The notes under the pieces are model-generated. The model did no database searches. It was not told the origin of the DNA and was given only the letters and a program-made list of their open reading frames with translations. A stretch of 64,000 bases of DNA from UBA7683 sp964643895 (GTDB lineage Bacteria; Patescibacteriota; Saccharimonadia; Saccharimonadales; UBA7683): contig CAZXUE010000002.1 in the NCBI GenBank assembly GCA_964643895.1, positions 1 to 64,000 on the forward strand. Direction: 5' to 3'. Position 1 is the stretch's first letter; every line of letters begins with the position of its first letter. Position numbers and translations under genes: made by a program. Positions 40,258-48,283 of this stretch are shown here, piece after piece.

Positions 40258-40326
40258 GTCATCCTGAACATTTTTAAGGATCTATACTAACCAACCAACT
40301 GGATCCTGAAACAAGTTCAGGATGAC
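40258..40326. repeat. Dispersed palindromic element, copy 3
   Basis: Left arm GTCATCCTGAACATTTTT then AAGGATC; right arm GGATCCTGAAACAAGTTC then AGGATGAC. It lies in the intergenic region between dapD and the acetyltransferase gene, on the 3' side of the latter's terminator. Confidence 0.8.
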
Positions 40327-40363
40327 GACCAGGGGGTCTAGTTATAAGGTGAATATTAAAATT

Positions 40364-40419
40364 GACGGATGGCGGAGTGGGTGCAAGCTGGTGCTTGCTA
40401 CTCCACTCCGCTCTCCGTC
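40364..40419 (-). terminator. Terminator of the GNAT acetyltransferase gene
   Basis: Long hairpin: GACGGA and GGAGTGG arms pair with CCACTCC and TCCGTC around a central GCAAGC/GCTTGC stem. On the minus strand it is followed by AATTTTAA. It lies 12 nt after the gene. Confidence 0.75.
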
Positions 40420-40431
40420 ATCTGAAGGTGT

Positions 40432-41100
40432 TCAGCCGAAGCTGATGTTCTTCTGGGCCCAGTCGAGAGCAGCCTGCGTGCGCTGACGCGCCTCCAGGTA
40501 CTCGCTCGGGATCGGATCGCCGTGCCACCACAGCTGCCAGAGCGGCTCGATCGGGTTGATCAAGCTGTAGCTGGTCATGTTGAGGTACTCACCATTCACG
40601 AACCCGAAGTTGCGCTCGGTGAACACCGGCACGTAGCCGACGCCCATGAGGGCCTTGCCGCTGCCGATGTTGAGGTCGTAGGCAGCGGAACGGATCTGGG
40701 ACAGGCCCATCTGGGTGCAGGCGTACCAGGTGCGTGCGCGGTGGCAAACGCTGGCAATCCCCTTCTTCCAGTAGTTCTGGTCGAAGATCAGGCAGCCACT
40801 GGTGGCGTAGGGCATCACCGAACGGTTGATCCCGTTCAGGCTGGTGTTGCCAATCAGCTTGCGCCGATTGCTCTCCACCAGGTAGATACCCCAGCAGTAC
40901 GTGCTGTCATCACCCCTCATGCGGTCGAACCACTCGTACTCATCCTCGAGCACGGGCGCCGCCGAGCGGCCGAGGTACTGGGTAACCTCGAAGCTCTGCA
41001 TGCCGCCGTTCTCAATGAACCGGGACATGTCCTCTCGCGCCAGCGGAGCAAGCTCGATGGTGAGCTGGCCAACCTCAAAGCGCATGATAGGTCCGAACAT
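40432..41100 (-). CDS. GNAT-family N-acetyltransferase, GC-rich
   Basis: The 222-residue product is a RimJ/RimL-like GNAT acetyltransferase fold: LTIELAPLAREDMSRFI at the N-terminus, CWGIYLVESNRRKLIGNTSL (strands 2-4), then NYWKKGIASVCHRARTW where the acetyl-CoA P-loop lies, and SAAYDLNIGSGKALMGVGYV. The substrate is unknown; protein N-termini, ribosomal proteins or amino sugars are options. The ATG at 41100 is chosen for its AAGGAG Shine-Dalgarno; a GTG at 41124 is upstream. A leader of about 310 nt from the promoter at 41447-41418 contains an internal terminator. Confidence 0.75.
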   Translation of the reverse strand: MFGPIMRFEVGQLTIELAPLAREDMSRFIENGGMQSFEVTQYLGRSAAPVLEDEYEWFDRMRGDDSTYCWGIYLVESNRRKLIGNTSLNGINRSVMPYATSGCLIFDQNYWKKGIASVCHRARTWYACTQMGLSQIRSAAYDLNIGSGKALMGVGYVPVFTERNFGFVNGEYLNMTSYSLINPIEPLWQLWWHGDPIPSEYLEARQRTQAALDWAQKNISFG

Positions 41101-41194
41101 AGGTTCTCCTTTCTGCTCGGACACGCCAAAGTGAACTTCACTTCAGCGTCGGTCTAACGACCGGATAAACCTCCAAAATATTGTTTTTCGTATT

Positions 41195-41216
41195 AAAAAA
41201 GCCTCCGTTTGGAGGC
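41195..41216 (-). terminator. Terminator within the leader of the GNAT gene
   Basis: On the minus strand GCCTCC-aaac-GGAGGC followed by TTTTTT is a textbook rho-independent terminator. It lies about 200 nt downstream of the promoter at 41418 and about 95 nt before the GNAT start. It therefore either ends a separate small transcript or acts as an attenuator. Confidence 0.85.
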
Positions 41217-41243
41217 TCATCCTGCAGTTAGCATAAATATCAT

Positions 41244-41366
41244 TTATTCCACATCAAAGAATGAGCCAGTTGTACGTACTGCGCTATAGGTAGAGCCAAT
41301 AGAAAATCGCACAGATGTTTTGGTCTGGATAAGGTGGTTCATAACTGGTGTTATATGACAATGCAT
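41244..41366 (-). CDS. Possible small ORF upstream of the GNAT gene
   Basis: A 40-codon ORF (or 32 codons from an internal ATG, MNHLIQTKTSVRFSIGSTYS) lies between the promoter at 41418 and the terminator at 41195, with its stop 27 nt before the terminator stem. Ser/Thr-rich composition looks protein-like, but no Shine-Dalgarno is visible. It could be a leader peptide or chance. Confidence 0.3.
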   Translation of the reverse strand: MHCHITPVMNHLIQTKTSVRFSIGSTYSAVRTTGSFFDVE

Positions 41367-41417
41367 AATAATATCTCAATTCTTTCATTAAGCGATGTGA
41401 AACATCCCTATCTTCAC

Positions 41418-41447
41418 ATTATAGCATAAGTAATATAGCTCTGTCAA
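41418..41447 (-). promoter_or_regulatory. Promoter upstream of the GNAT leader
   Basis: On the minus strand TTGACA (41447-41442), an 18-bp spacer ending ACTTATGC, and TATAAT (41423-41418). The ACTTATGC spacer end resembles GCTTATGTGTGC and GCTTATGTGC in the promoters near 20.85 and 45.0 kb. It is divergent from queA. Confidence 0.85.
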
Positions 41448-41471
41448 GCATCTCTCTGATATACTGGTTAG

Positions 41472-42449
41472 GTGGTTGATTTTGAGCTGCCAAAAGAATT
41501 GATTGCGCAGGAACCGGCTGTGCCGCGGGATCATGCGCGACTTTTGGTATATGATCGAAAAACAAAGCAAATAACGGATGATTACTTTTATAATTTGCTT
41601 AACTACTTACCTCACCCTACCTGCGTGGTGGTGAATAACTCCAAAGTTGAACATTGTCGACTGCTATTTGAAGGTGGCAAAAAAGAGATTTTTGTACTTG
41701 AAAAAGCCAATAATACTACCGTGCGAGCATTAGTGCGACCCGGTAAGGTGTTTCGCCCAGGAAAGAAGGTTGCTTTAACACCAGAAGTCTCGGCTGAAGT
41801 AGCGGCAATTGACGACAATGGTGTTCGCACAATTACTTTTTCAAAGCCACTCGATCATCCTGATTTGTTGGCGGCGCAACGCGTGCCTTTACCGCCATAT
41901 ATTGCTCAAAATGATGAGCTAGCCAGAGAGTATCAAACGCTTTACGCAAAAGATGCCGGTAGTAAAGCCGCACCAACAGCAGGGCTCCATTTTACTGATG
42001 AGTTAATCAAGAAAGTAAAGGAAGAGCGGGAATGGGCTGAGCTGACCCTACACGTTGGTCTCGGTACGTTCGCCTCATTAACAGAAGAGAACTTTCAAAC
42101 AGGTACGTTACACCACGAGCAATACGAGCTAGAGCAGAGTGTATTTGAGGGCCTCAAAAAAGCAGAGCATGTCACAGCAGTGGGTACTACCTCGGTTCGA
42201 ACCCTTGAAACGGTCTTTAGTAAAGCTGACCCGAGCTTGAACGGTAGCACTAATATATTCATTCAACCAGGCTACACTTTCGAGCGCGTGAATTCACTTA
42301 TAACCAATTTTCATTTGCCGGGTACTTCCCTACTTCTCCTAGTAGCAGCGTTTATGGGGTCAGAAGATGAGTTAATGACAATATATAGTCATGCTATCAA
42401 TCAAAGATACCGGTTCTATTCGTTCGGAGATGCCATGCTAATAATATAG
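41472..42449 (+). CDS. queA: S-adenosylmethionine:tRNA ribosyltransferase-isomerase
   Basis: The 325-residue product transfers the ribosyl moiety of SAM to preQ1 at the wobble position of tRNAs, forming epoxyqueuosine. Family segments are FELPKELIAQEPAVPRDHAR, RALVRPGKVFRPG, APTAGLHFTDEL, TLHVGLGTFASL, GTTSVRTLE and ITNFHLPGTSLLLLV. The GTG start at 41472 is supported by TATACT (41460-41465) 6 nt upstream; no ATG gives a complete N-terminus. No tgt or other queuosine gene is in the window, though tRNA-Gln and cysS are. Confidence 0.97.
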   Translation: MVDFELPKELIAQEPAVPRDHARLLVYDRKTKQITDDYFYNLLNYLPHPTCVVVNNSKVEHCRLLFEGGKKEIFVLEKANNTTVRALVRPGKVFRPGKKVALTPEVSAEVAAIDDNGVRTITFSKPLDHPDLLAAQRVPLPPYIAQNDELAREYQTLYAKDAGSKAAPTAGLHFTDELIKKVKEEREWAELTLHVGLGTFASLTEENFQTGTLHHEQYELEQSVFEGLKKAEHVTAVGTTSVRTLETVFSKADPSLNGSTNIFIQPGYTFERVNSLITNFHLPGTSLLLLVAAFMGSEDELMTIYSHAINQRYRFYSFGDAMLII

Positions 42450-42551
42450 TTGTGCGATATATCACATTTACAGCATAAGCGGCACCATTTATATTAAAGG
42501 TAATATGGTGGCAAAATACAAAAATAATCGAATAATTATGCAAGGCTGACT

Positions 42552-43100
42552 ATGCCTGGAAGATTACGCGCCCCCGAAAGAAATCGTCACGGGCTCGTAA
42601 TCCCACCCGATCCGGCAACGGTTACACAAGCTCGTATTGAGTACTACGGAAAACGTGCCAGACCCGATCGTCATCATCTCTATTTTCCGAAGACTGCATT
42701 TAAAGAGGCCGGAACATTGGCTACAGAATTTCGTGAACATAGGTTTAATAGTATCTGGTTGCCACGTTTTCAACATGATAGATTACATCGAAAGCACGAC
42801 CCGTTTGTTCGAGAGTACCCGGGTTCGCTTATTCCAGATGAAGATGTCATGGCGACATTTTTGGATGAAGCGCACATCTTGGATGAGCTAAAGGTGTGCG
42901 TGAAAGCGATTGATATGATAGATGAGGCACTGTACGAAGGCAGGGTGAAACATTATGGTCGAACATTTGAAAAACGTCAGCATAAAGTCGAGACTGCGGT
43001 AGGCGCTATGGCGTGCATCCCTCGGTTTGAGATTGTGACATCTCGTATTGCTCAAATGGTGATAGCAGATGTCGCCCATATTGTGCCAGTGGCTGCTTGA
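42552..43100 (+). CDS. Hypothetical protein with HNH-like His/Asn pattern
   Basis: The 182-residue product has an N-terminal pattern reminiscent of HNH endonucleases or homing-type folds (RPDRHHLYFPKTAF, then HRFNSIWLPRFQHDRLHRKHD), followed by a helical C-terminus (DEALYEGRVKHYGRTFEKR). The usual CxxC zinc pairs of many HNH proteins are absent, so nuclease activity is only a possibility. It is a single gene between queA and the VIT transporter, with no strong promoter or Shine-Dalgarno visible. Confidence 0.6.
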   Translation: MPGRLRAPERNRHGLVIPPDPATVTQARIEYYGKRARPDRHHLYFPKTAFKEAGTLATEFREHRFNSIWLPRFQHDRLHRKHDPFVREYPGSLIPDEDVMATFLDEAHILDELKVCVKAIDMIDEALYEGRVKHYGRTFEKRQHKVETAVGAMACIPRFEIVTSRIAQMVIADVAHIVPVAA

Positions 43101-43198
43101 TGTGAGTACTCCACTGTTTTTGAAGTAAACGACATGTTTGGTGTCGTGGTTTATTCCCCTGTGCACTCGAGGCGGTCTTTGTGCTATTATTGCTTATA

Positions 43199-43897
43199 AT
43201 GATTGATAAATTTTCTGAACAGTCGCATCGTGCTAGGCTCAATTGGTTACGTGCTGGCGTACTTGGTGCTAATGATGGCATTGTTTCTATCGCCGGTCTG
43301 GTAGTTGGTGTGGCTGGGGCAACCCATAATTTAACGGTACTTGCTACTGCTGGCGTGGCTGGCTTGGTGGCAGGGGCGCTCTCGATGGCAGCTGGCGAAT
43401 ACATTTCGGTGAGCACGCAGCGTGATGCCGAGAGAGCGTACATTAAGCAAGAAAAGAAGCAACTTAAAAAAGATCCCGAAGGCGCACTGCAAGAACTCGC
43501 CGAGGCGTATGTTGAGCGCGGTTTAAGTGAAAAAACGGCGTTGGTAGTTGCAAAGGAGCTAAGCAAGAAGGATGCGCTCGCCGCTCATCTTGAGGTGCAA
43601 TTTGGCCTGGAAGAGGATGACCTTACAAACCCATGGCATGCGGCAGTGGCATCAGCGGTTTCATTTACCTTTGGTGGCTTAATACCAATTGCTGCTATTT
43701 TAATTCCACCCCACGACTGGCGCGTGCCAATAGCCTTTTTTGCGGTTATTCCTGCATTGGCTATCACTGGTTACGTAAGCGCGAAATTAAGCGAAGCAAA
43801 TGCCACAAGAGCGGTTGTACGAGTAATATGCGGCGGAGCTTTGGCAATGCTTATCACCTACGCAATCGGCCGCGTCTTCAACGTTTCTGGTTTGTAG
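43199..43897 (+). CDS. VIT1/CCC1-family transporter
   Basis: The 232-residue membrane protein transports Fe2+ or Mn2+ in known relatives. Family features are RAGVLGANDGIVSIAGLVVG (helix 1 with the GANDG motif), GALSMAAGEYISVSTQRD, the charged metal-binding helical loop (about 75-140, rich in Glu/Lys), and the C-terminal helices (FTFGGLIPIAAILI and AMLITYAIGRVF). The ATG at 43199 lies 8 nt after TATTAT (43185-43190). An earlier in-frame GTG at 43181 lies within promoter sequence and is rejected. Confidence 0.93.
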   Translation: MIDKFSEQSHRARLNWLRAGVLGANDGIVSIAGLVVGVAGATHNLTVLATAGVAGLVAGALSMAAGEYISVSTQRDAERAYIKQEKKQLKKDPEGALQELAEAYVERGLSEKTALVVAKELSKKDALAAHLEVQFGLEEDDLTNPWHAAVASAVSFTFGGLIPIAAILIPPHDWRVPIAFFAVIPALAITGYVSAKLSEANATRAVVRVICGGALAMLITYAIGRVFNVSGL

Positions 43898-43951
43898 CGG
43901 ATTGAAATATCTGTTATAAACAGATACAATAACATCTGTTAAAGGGGTGGA

Positions 43952-44191
43952 GTGTTTGTAGTCTATGTACTCGTCAGTCTTAAAACCGAAGGGCGTTATG
44001 TTGGTCAAACTGCCGATCTAGAGAAGCGCCTTGCTAGTCATAACAGTGATAGATCAAGATACACTAAAGGTCGGGGTCCATGGAGAGTGGTATATACGGA
44101 AGAATTCCCTACTCGTGCGGAAGCCGTGCATAGAGAAAGGTTTTTCAAAACTGGTAAGGGTAGAGATTTTCTTAACAATTTGGGATACTAG
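43952..44191 (+). CDS. GIY-YIG domain small protein
   Basis: The 79-residue product is a single GIY-YIG nuclease-like domain: FVVYVLVSLKTEGRYVGQTADLEKRL with the GIY equivalent VYVLV and YIG equivalent RYVGQT, the Arg in DLEKRLASHN, and Glu in RAEAVHRERFFKTGKGR. It belongs to the UPF0213/YhbQ-like group, whose role is uncertain. The GTG start at 43952 is preceded by AGGGGTGGA. It lies just upstream of the tRNA-Gln gene. Confidence 0.85.
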   Translation: MFVVYVLVSLKTEGRYVGQTADLEKRLASHNSDRSRYTKGRGPWRVVYTEEFPTRAEAVHRERFFKTGKGRDFLNNLGY

Positions 44192-44209
44192 GATATGATT
44201 TCCCTTGAT

Positions 44210-44281
44210 TGGGATGTGGCCAAGTGGTAAGGCACCAGGTTTTGGTCCTGGCATTCGGGGGTTCGAATCCCTCCATCCCAG
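44210..44281 (+). tRNA. tRNA-Gln (anticodon TTG)
   Basis: A 72-nt cloverleaf. Acceptor arms TGGGATG and CATCCCA pair, discriminator G; the anticodon arm CCAGG-TTTTGGT-CCTGG places TTG at positions 34-36; the T arm has GGTTCGAATCC. The 3' CCA is not encoded. It reads CAA and, by wobble, CAG. Confidence 0.95.
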
Positions 44282-44412
44282 CCAGTTTAGATTTTCGTTT
44301 TTGATCAATGAAAAGTCTGGCCATTTTACGCTAAGTTCAGCAGTGTTTACTCCTAGTTGAATCTAGAGGCTAAAGTTCAAAAGCAGCAACAAAGAGGTTC
44401 TATAAATGAAGT

Positions 44413-44437
44413 ATACCCCGGAATAGTGCCGGGGTAT
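44413..44437 (-). terminator. Terminator-like hairpin after the gene at 44483
   Basis: ATACCCCGG and CCGGGGTAT form a perfect 9-bp stem with a 7-nt loop. On the minus strand it lies about 45 nt after the stop codon; the following bases (ACTTCATTTAT) give only a weak U-rich tail. Confidence 0.6.
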
Positions 44438-44482
44438 TGGCGATTTTTCCGAGGAAAGGTGTGCCAGCCTTGTGAACCGCTA

Positions 44483-44950
44483 CTATTGGCCGAGTTTCTT
44501 CGTCACATTGTCTGGATCGAAATCCAGATAAGTTGGAGCGGAGGTCACGGCCTTGAAGATGCTTGCGAAGTCGAGCCAGCGGAGCATGCCGATGCGTCGG
44601 GTCTCCAGGCTCCCCGTGCGCTTGTCGATGCCGACCAGCGCAACAAAGTACTGCGCGAGTACCTTGGTGGGCTTATCGGGCGACTCAAGCGTATCGGGAC
44701 CAACGGTCTCAAACAGCTGAGCAGCGACGATGAAGTCACCGAAGCGGTAGTACTTGGGCAGACCGATGCCTTCACCGAAAGGCTCGCAACTCTCTTCGAG
44801 AGATTCGGCCACAACAATGAGGGCTTGAGTCACAATCTCAATGCGTTGTTGGTCCGCCTCCTTCCTTGCACGATCCTGCTCTAGCTGGGTGGCCGCGTCG
44901 GCCATCAGCTCCATATCTTGCATTTCTGCGATTTTCCTGCTGAGGGACAC
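44483..44950 (-). CDS. Hypothetical GC-rich protein
   Basis: The 155-residue product has a charged coiled-coil-like N-terminus (MADAATQLEQDRARKEADQQR) and a mixed C-terminal part (FGDFIVAAQLFETVG, TGSLETRRIGMLRWLDFA). No membrane segment or known motif is present. Start GTG at 44950 is preceded by AGGAAG. It is a monocistronic unit with a canonical promoter (45021-44993) and terminator, and GC-rich codons distinct from queA and VIT. The function is unknown; its promoter is close to and divergent from that of the ABC exporter. Confidence 0.65.
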   Translation of the reverse strand: MSLSRKIAEMQDMELMADAATQLEQDRARKEADQQRIEIVTQALIVVAESLEESCEPFGEGIGLPKYYRFGDFIVAAQLFETVGPDTLESPDKPTKVLAQYFVALVGIDKRTGSLETRRIGMLRWLDFASIFKAVTSAPTYLDFDPDNVTKKLGQ

Positions 44951-44992
44951 GGCTTCCTGCCTTTAGTGAGTAGGTACTGCTAGGACAAAAGT

Positions 44993-45021
44993 ATATTAGC
45001 ACATAAGCGAATATAAGTCAA
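44993..45021 (-). promoter_or_regulatory. Promoter of the gene at 44483-44950
   Basis: On the minus strand TTGACT (45021-45016), a 17-bp spacer containing TCGCTTATGTGC, TAATAT (44998-44993). The spacer resembles that of the promoter at 20867-20839. The leader is about 40 nt. Confidence 0.8.
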
Positions 45022-45040
45022 TGCCACGTATAGATTATAC

Positions 45041-45069
45041 TTGACAAAAATTAAGATCTGTGATACAGT
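45041..45069 (+). promoter_or_regulatory. Promoter of the ABC exporter unit
   Basis: TTGACA (45041-45046), 17-bp spacer, TACAGT (45064-45069). It is divergent from the promoter at 45021 with only 20 bp between the -35 boxes. It implies a leader of about 470 nt before the exporter start. Confidence 0.75.
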
Positions 45070-45075
45070 GGAATA

Positions 45076-45543
45076 TACGATCGAATTCTCATTGGACGAT
45101 GAGCGTAAGATAAACAGTTCCCTCTTGCACTGACAAGACGACTGCCCGACCACGAATAAGTAAATATGGATAGGCGCGTAGTCGTAAACAAGAACAACTT
45201 ATCTCATCTCCTGAGAGCTCGTTTGTGGCATAGTAACTGATAAATGGAGACAACGAATGGTTGAACCAATTCAATCGCATGTTGTCGGCAACTAACAAGC
45301 CACTACCCTTTTATAAAGAGCTAGTGGTGCCGATAGCACGGTGTAAACTAGCTCTTTAACAAATAACCACCTTTGTACTTATATGTACTACTGCCATGGC
45401 GCGGTGATTATACCTATCACTCTGAACTTGATTCAGAAGCTGGTACTTTTCGTATAGATCTTGTAATAAATTCACTATAACGATAGGCAAAATCATATCG
45501 TTTTGGCAGTAGTATCCCTTATTTGAACCTGGAGGTGGTTCTT
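45076..45543 (+). promoter_or_regulatory. Long structured 5' leader of the ABC exporter
   Basis: About 470 nt without a convincing ORF but with many stems. CTCAT-tggacg-ATGAG lies near the start. AAAGAGCTAGT (45315-45325) pairs with ACTAGCTCTTT (45347-45357), with an inner GTGC/GCAC. TACTACTGCCA (45386-45396) pairs with TGGCAGTAGTA (45504-45514) and encloses GTGAT/ATCAC, TCTGAA/TTCAGA and AACGATA/TATCGTT hairpins. The closing stem ends 30 nt before the TTG start, so it could gate the Shine-Dalgarno. It matches no riboswitch class I know. Confidence 0.6.
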
Positions 45544-47364
45544 TTGCTGCGAAACAAGAAGCCGAAGAAACGGTCGGGTGAATCGCTGCTGGGGAACCTT
45601 TCCCAGTTGCTTGATATCATGCAGGCTGACCACCGCATTGCTGATGAGTTACCTGTGGTGCGCCGTTTGGCCACTCGGGCTTTGATTTGGTTGGCGGCTA
45701 CCGAGTTCTTTCTGGTGCTGCAGGTTTACCCGGTCAAGTTCTTCATTGATGAGCTTGGTTCTGGTTCACCTCGTGTCGGTCACTTGCTAATGATCTCGCT
45801 GAGCTTCGTGCTGGTATACAAAATCGGTTCGGTGCTGCGGTTCAATATGAGCTGCTGGCGTAACTCCACCCAGTGGAGGATGTGGCGTGTCTGGTGGGGT
45901 TATGGTCATTTGCGAGAGCTGTTGCTCTCGGCGGACTGGCACAACGCCCACGGCACTGGCGAGAAGGAGTCTTTGGTGGCCAAGAACATCATCAAGTTCG
46001 AGGCTATGATTGACGAGCTGGTGTTCGACACCGTTCCGGCAGCGCTCAGGATTTCGTTCACGACTATCTTCATGTTCACCATCGGCTGGCCCTATGGGGT
46101 CATTTCGTTATTGACTATGATTGCCTACTATTTGGTGGTGCGTTGGAGTGAGCGAATCTTGGCGCCGCTTCGAAAGGATTTTCGTGAGCGGTTGAAGGCT
46201 ATCGAGATGTTTGGTGCTGAGAGCACCAAGAACTGGCGGACGATCAAGGAGATTGGCCGCGAGGAGGATTTCTCAGCCACCAACGACGATATGCTGATGA
46301 GTTTTTGGCGTGATGAGGTGCCTCGGCACCGCATTGCTACCAAGCAGTTCATTCGCCAGGATGATGTGGTGACTATCTCGCGCGGTATGCTGTACGCCAT
46401 GATTAGTCTCAGTGTGCTGTGGACTCAGCCAGCCCTTGGATCAGTGGTGCTCGCGACGACGTGGATGGAGCGAAGCTACAGCAACTTCGGTCGCTTTGCT
46501 GACTTTCAGATGCGTTTGAACGAGGGCCTGGAGAGCCTGCGTGAGCTGGTCAACTTGATGTGCCTGCCGCCCACTATCCAACAACCGGCAAACCCGGTTT
46601 GGCCGGAGCGGCTGCAGGGCCGGGTGGAGTTCCGCAATGTGGGATTCCGTTACCCTGAGGCCTCAGAGTGCGCGCTTTCGGGCGTGAACTTTGTGGCTGA
46701 GCCGTTCACGGCTACCGCCTTGGTTGGCTCGAGTGGCTGTGGCAAGAGCACCCTGATGGGACTCTTGCAGCGGCTGCACGATCCGACCAACGGTGAGGTG
46801 CTGGTTGATGGCATCGATCTGCGTCAACTCGACTACGACCGGTATCGTCGGCAGGGCATCAGCGTGGTTAGTCAGGACATTGAGCTGTTCGACACTACTA
46901 TCATGGAGAACATCCGGGTTTCGTACCCGGAGGCCTCTGACGATGAGGTGATTGAGGCAGCCTGCCTGGCCTACGCTGATGAGTTCATCGTGAAGCAAGA
47001 GCATGGCTACCAGACGGAGGTCGGTGAAAACGGCATTCGTCTGTCTGGTGGTCAGAAGCAGCGCATTGCCATCGCGCGTGCACTGCTACGTAAGCCTGTC
47101 ATCATGATCCTGGACGAGGCTACTTCGGCATTGGATGCTGTCTCTCAGCAGAAGGTACAGGAGAGCATCAACCAGCTCATCGAGCGTCGTGAGGTGACCA
47201 TCTTCATCATTGCTCACCGGTTCAGCACCATTGAGAGTGCTGACCAGGTGGTGGTGCTGAACGATGGCGCTTTGGCTGAGATCGGCACCCATGCTGAACT
47301 CAAGCGTCGCAATGGCCTCTACACCCGTCTGCGGGCGATGGAGGCCAAGGGTCTGCTCGACTAA
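45544..47364 (+). CDS. ABC exporter (fused membrane and ATPase domains), GC-rich
   Basis: The 606-residue type IV half-transporter has an N-terminal membrane domain (about 30-330, several helices) and a C-terminal ATPase with Walker A VGSSGCGKST, signature RLSGGQKQR, Walker B VIMILDEATSALD and the H-loop IIAHRFST. It should work as a dimer exporting a lipid, peptide or drug. TTG 45544 is chosen because GGAGGTGG lies 6 nt upstream. It is a single-gene unit with a long structured leader and a strong terminator. Its GC-rich codons differ from the DrrAB genes next door. Confidence 0.88.
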   Translation: MLRNKKPKKRSGESLLGNLSQLLDIMQADHRIADELPVVRRLATRALIWLAATEFFLVLQVYPVKFFIDELGSGSPRVGHLLMISLSFVLVYKIGSVLRFNMSCWRNSTQWRMWRVWWGYGHLRELLLSADWHNAHGTGEKESLVAKNIIKFEAMIDELVFDTVPAALRISFTTIFMFTIGWPYGVISLLTMIAYYLVVRWSERILAPLRKDFRERLKAIEMFGAESTKNWRTIKEIGREEDFSATNDDMLMSFWRDEVPRHRIATKQFIRQDDVVTISRGMLYAMISLSVLWTQPALGSVVLATTWMERSYSNFGRFADFQMRLNEGLESLRELVNLMCLPPTIQQPANPVWPERLQGRVEFRNVGFRYPEASECALSGVNFVAEPFTATALVGSSGCGKSTLMGLLQRLHDPTNGEVLVDGIDLRQLDYDRYRRQGISVVSQDIELFDTTIMENIRVSYPEASDDEVIEAACLAYADEFIVKQEHGYQTEVGENGIRLSGGQKQRIAIARALLRKPVIMILDEATSALDAVSQQKVQESINQLIERREVTIFIIAHRFSTIESADQVVVLNDGALAEIGTHAELKRRNGLYTRLRAMEAKGLLD

Positions 47365-47420
47365 AGCTGAACAGCGGCAAAGAACCACAACCTACAGGAT
47401 TCGAGGAGGAGATCCTGCGA

Positions 47421-47455
47421 AACCCCCGTGCATCTAACAGAGTGCCGGGGGTTTT
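47421..47455 (+). terminator. Rho-independent terminator of the ABC exporter
   Basis: AACCCCCG and CGGGGGTT form an 8-bp stem with a 17-nt loop and TTTT at the end. It is preceded by a smaller hairpin AGGAT/ATCCT. It lies about 55 nt after the stop. Confidence 0.85.
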
Positions 47456-47473
47456 AAAATATGGTGGGAGAAT

Positions 47474-48283
47474 TTAGTTCGCGGTTTTGCGACTATACAA
47501 GGTGGTGGCGATTGGGACGGCGACGATGAGGGTGAGGAGGCACCAGAAGATTGACCACCAGATATGGTTACCCGTTTGGTTACCGAGCATTAAGGCTCGT
47601 ACGGACTCGATGATGTGGGTAATTGGCTGATTTTCAGCAAAAGCCTTAAGGTACTTTCCCATGCCTTCGGTTGGTGTAAACGCACTGCTGGCAAATGTCA
47701 GCGGAAAGATGAGCACAAAGGTGAGCCACTGCACACCCTCGACGCTTTTAGAGATAACGCCGACAATAGCGGCCAGCCACGAAAATGCCAATGTGAACAG
47801 GAGCAAAATGCCGGTGATGATAAGCCAGTCGGCGATGCTTGCGTTCGAACGAAAGCCCATAATGAGGCCGACAACCAGCATAACAACGGTTGAGATGGTG
47901 TTGCGGAAAATATCAGAGATAACATGTCCGTTCAGAACTGCAACGCTGCTCATCGGTAGTGAACGAAAACGATCTACGATGCCCTTTTGTAGATCATTAC
48001 ATATTGCGAGTGCAGTTGTGGTTGAACCGAATGCAACGGTTTGGACGATAATGCCCGCCATCAAGAAGCTCAGATAGCTTACCCCTGGAGGCAATGCTTT
48101 ACTGATGGAACCGCCAAATACTGCTGAAAACAGTACCAAAAACATAATTGGCTGGAAGAAAGTGCCCAGCAATTGGTCGGTGTTTCTAATGATATGCGTG
48201 CTGCTGCGTTTGATCATTAAAAGAGAATCTTTGATGGCGAGTAAAATGCGTGGTTGTTTACTAAATTCCAGAGATTGCGACAT
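47474..48283 (-). CDS. ABC-2 type permease (DrrB-like)
   Basis: The 269-residue product has six membrane helices. The ABC-2 signature region is near VQWLTFVLIFPLTFASSAFTP, followed by an ENQPITHIIESVRAL segment, as in daunorubicin-resistance DrrB proteins. It forms a transporter with the ATPase encoded directly upstream; the stop of that gene overlaps this start by one base. Probable role: export of lipids, glycans or toxic compounds. Confidence 0.9.
   Translation of the reverse strand: MSQSLEFSKQPRILLAIKDSLLMIKRSSTHIIRNTDQLLGTFFQPIMFLVLFSAVFGGSISKALPPGVSYLSFLMAGIIVQTVAFGSTTTALAICNDLQKGIVDRFRSLPMSSVAVLNGHVISDIFRNTISTVVMLVVGLIMGFRSNASIADWLIITGILLLFTLAFSWLAAIVGVISKSVEGVQWLTFVLIFPLTFASSAFTPTEGMGKYLKAFAENQPITHIIESVRALMLGNQTGNHIWWSIFWCLLTLIVAVPIATTLYSRKTAN

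Noticed and set aside
44054..44308. Minus-strand ORF over the tRNA gene (contains LGWRDSNPRMPGPKPGALP)
   Set aside because: It is the well-known false protein read from the complement of a tRNA and the end of the GIY-YIG gene.
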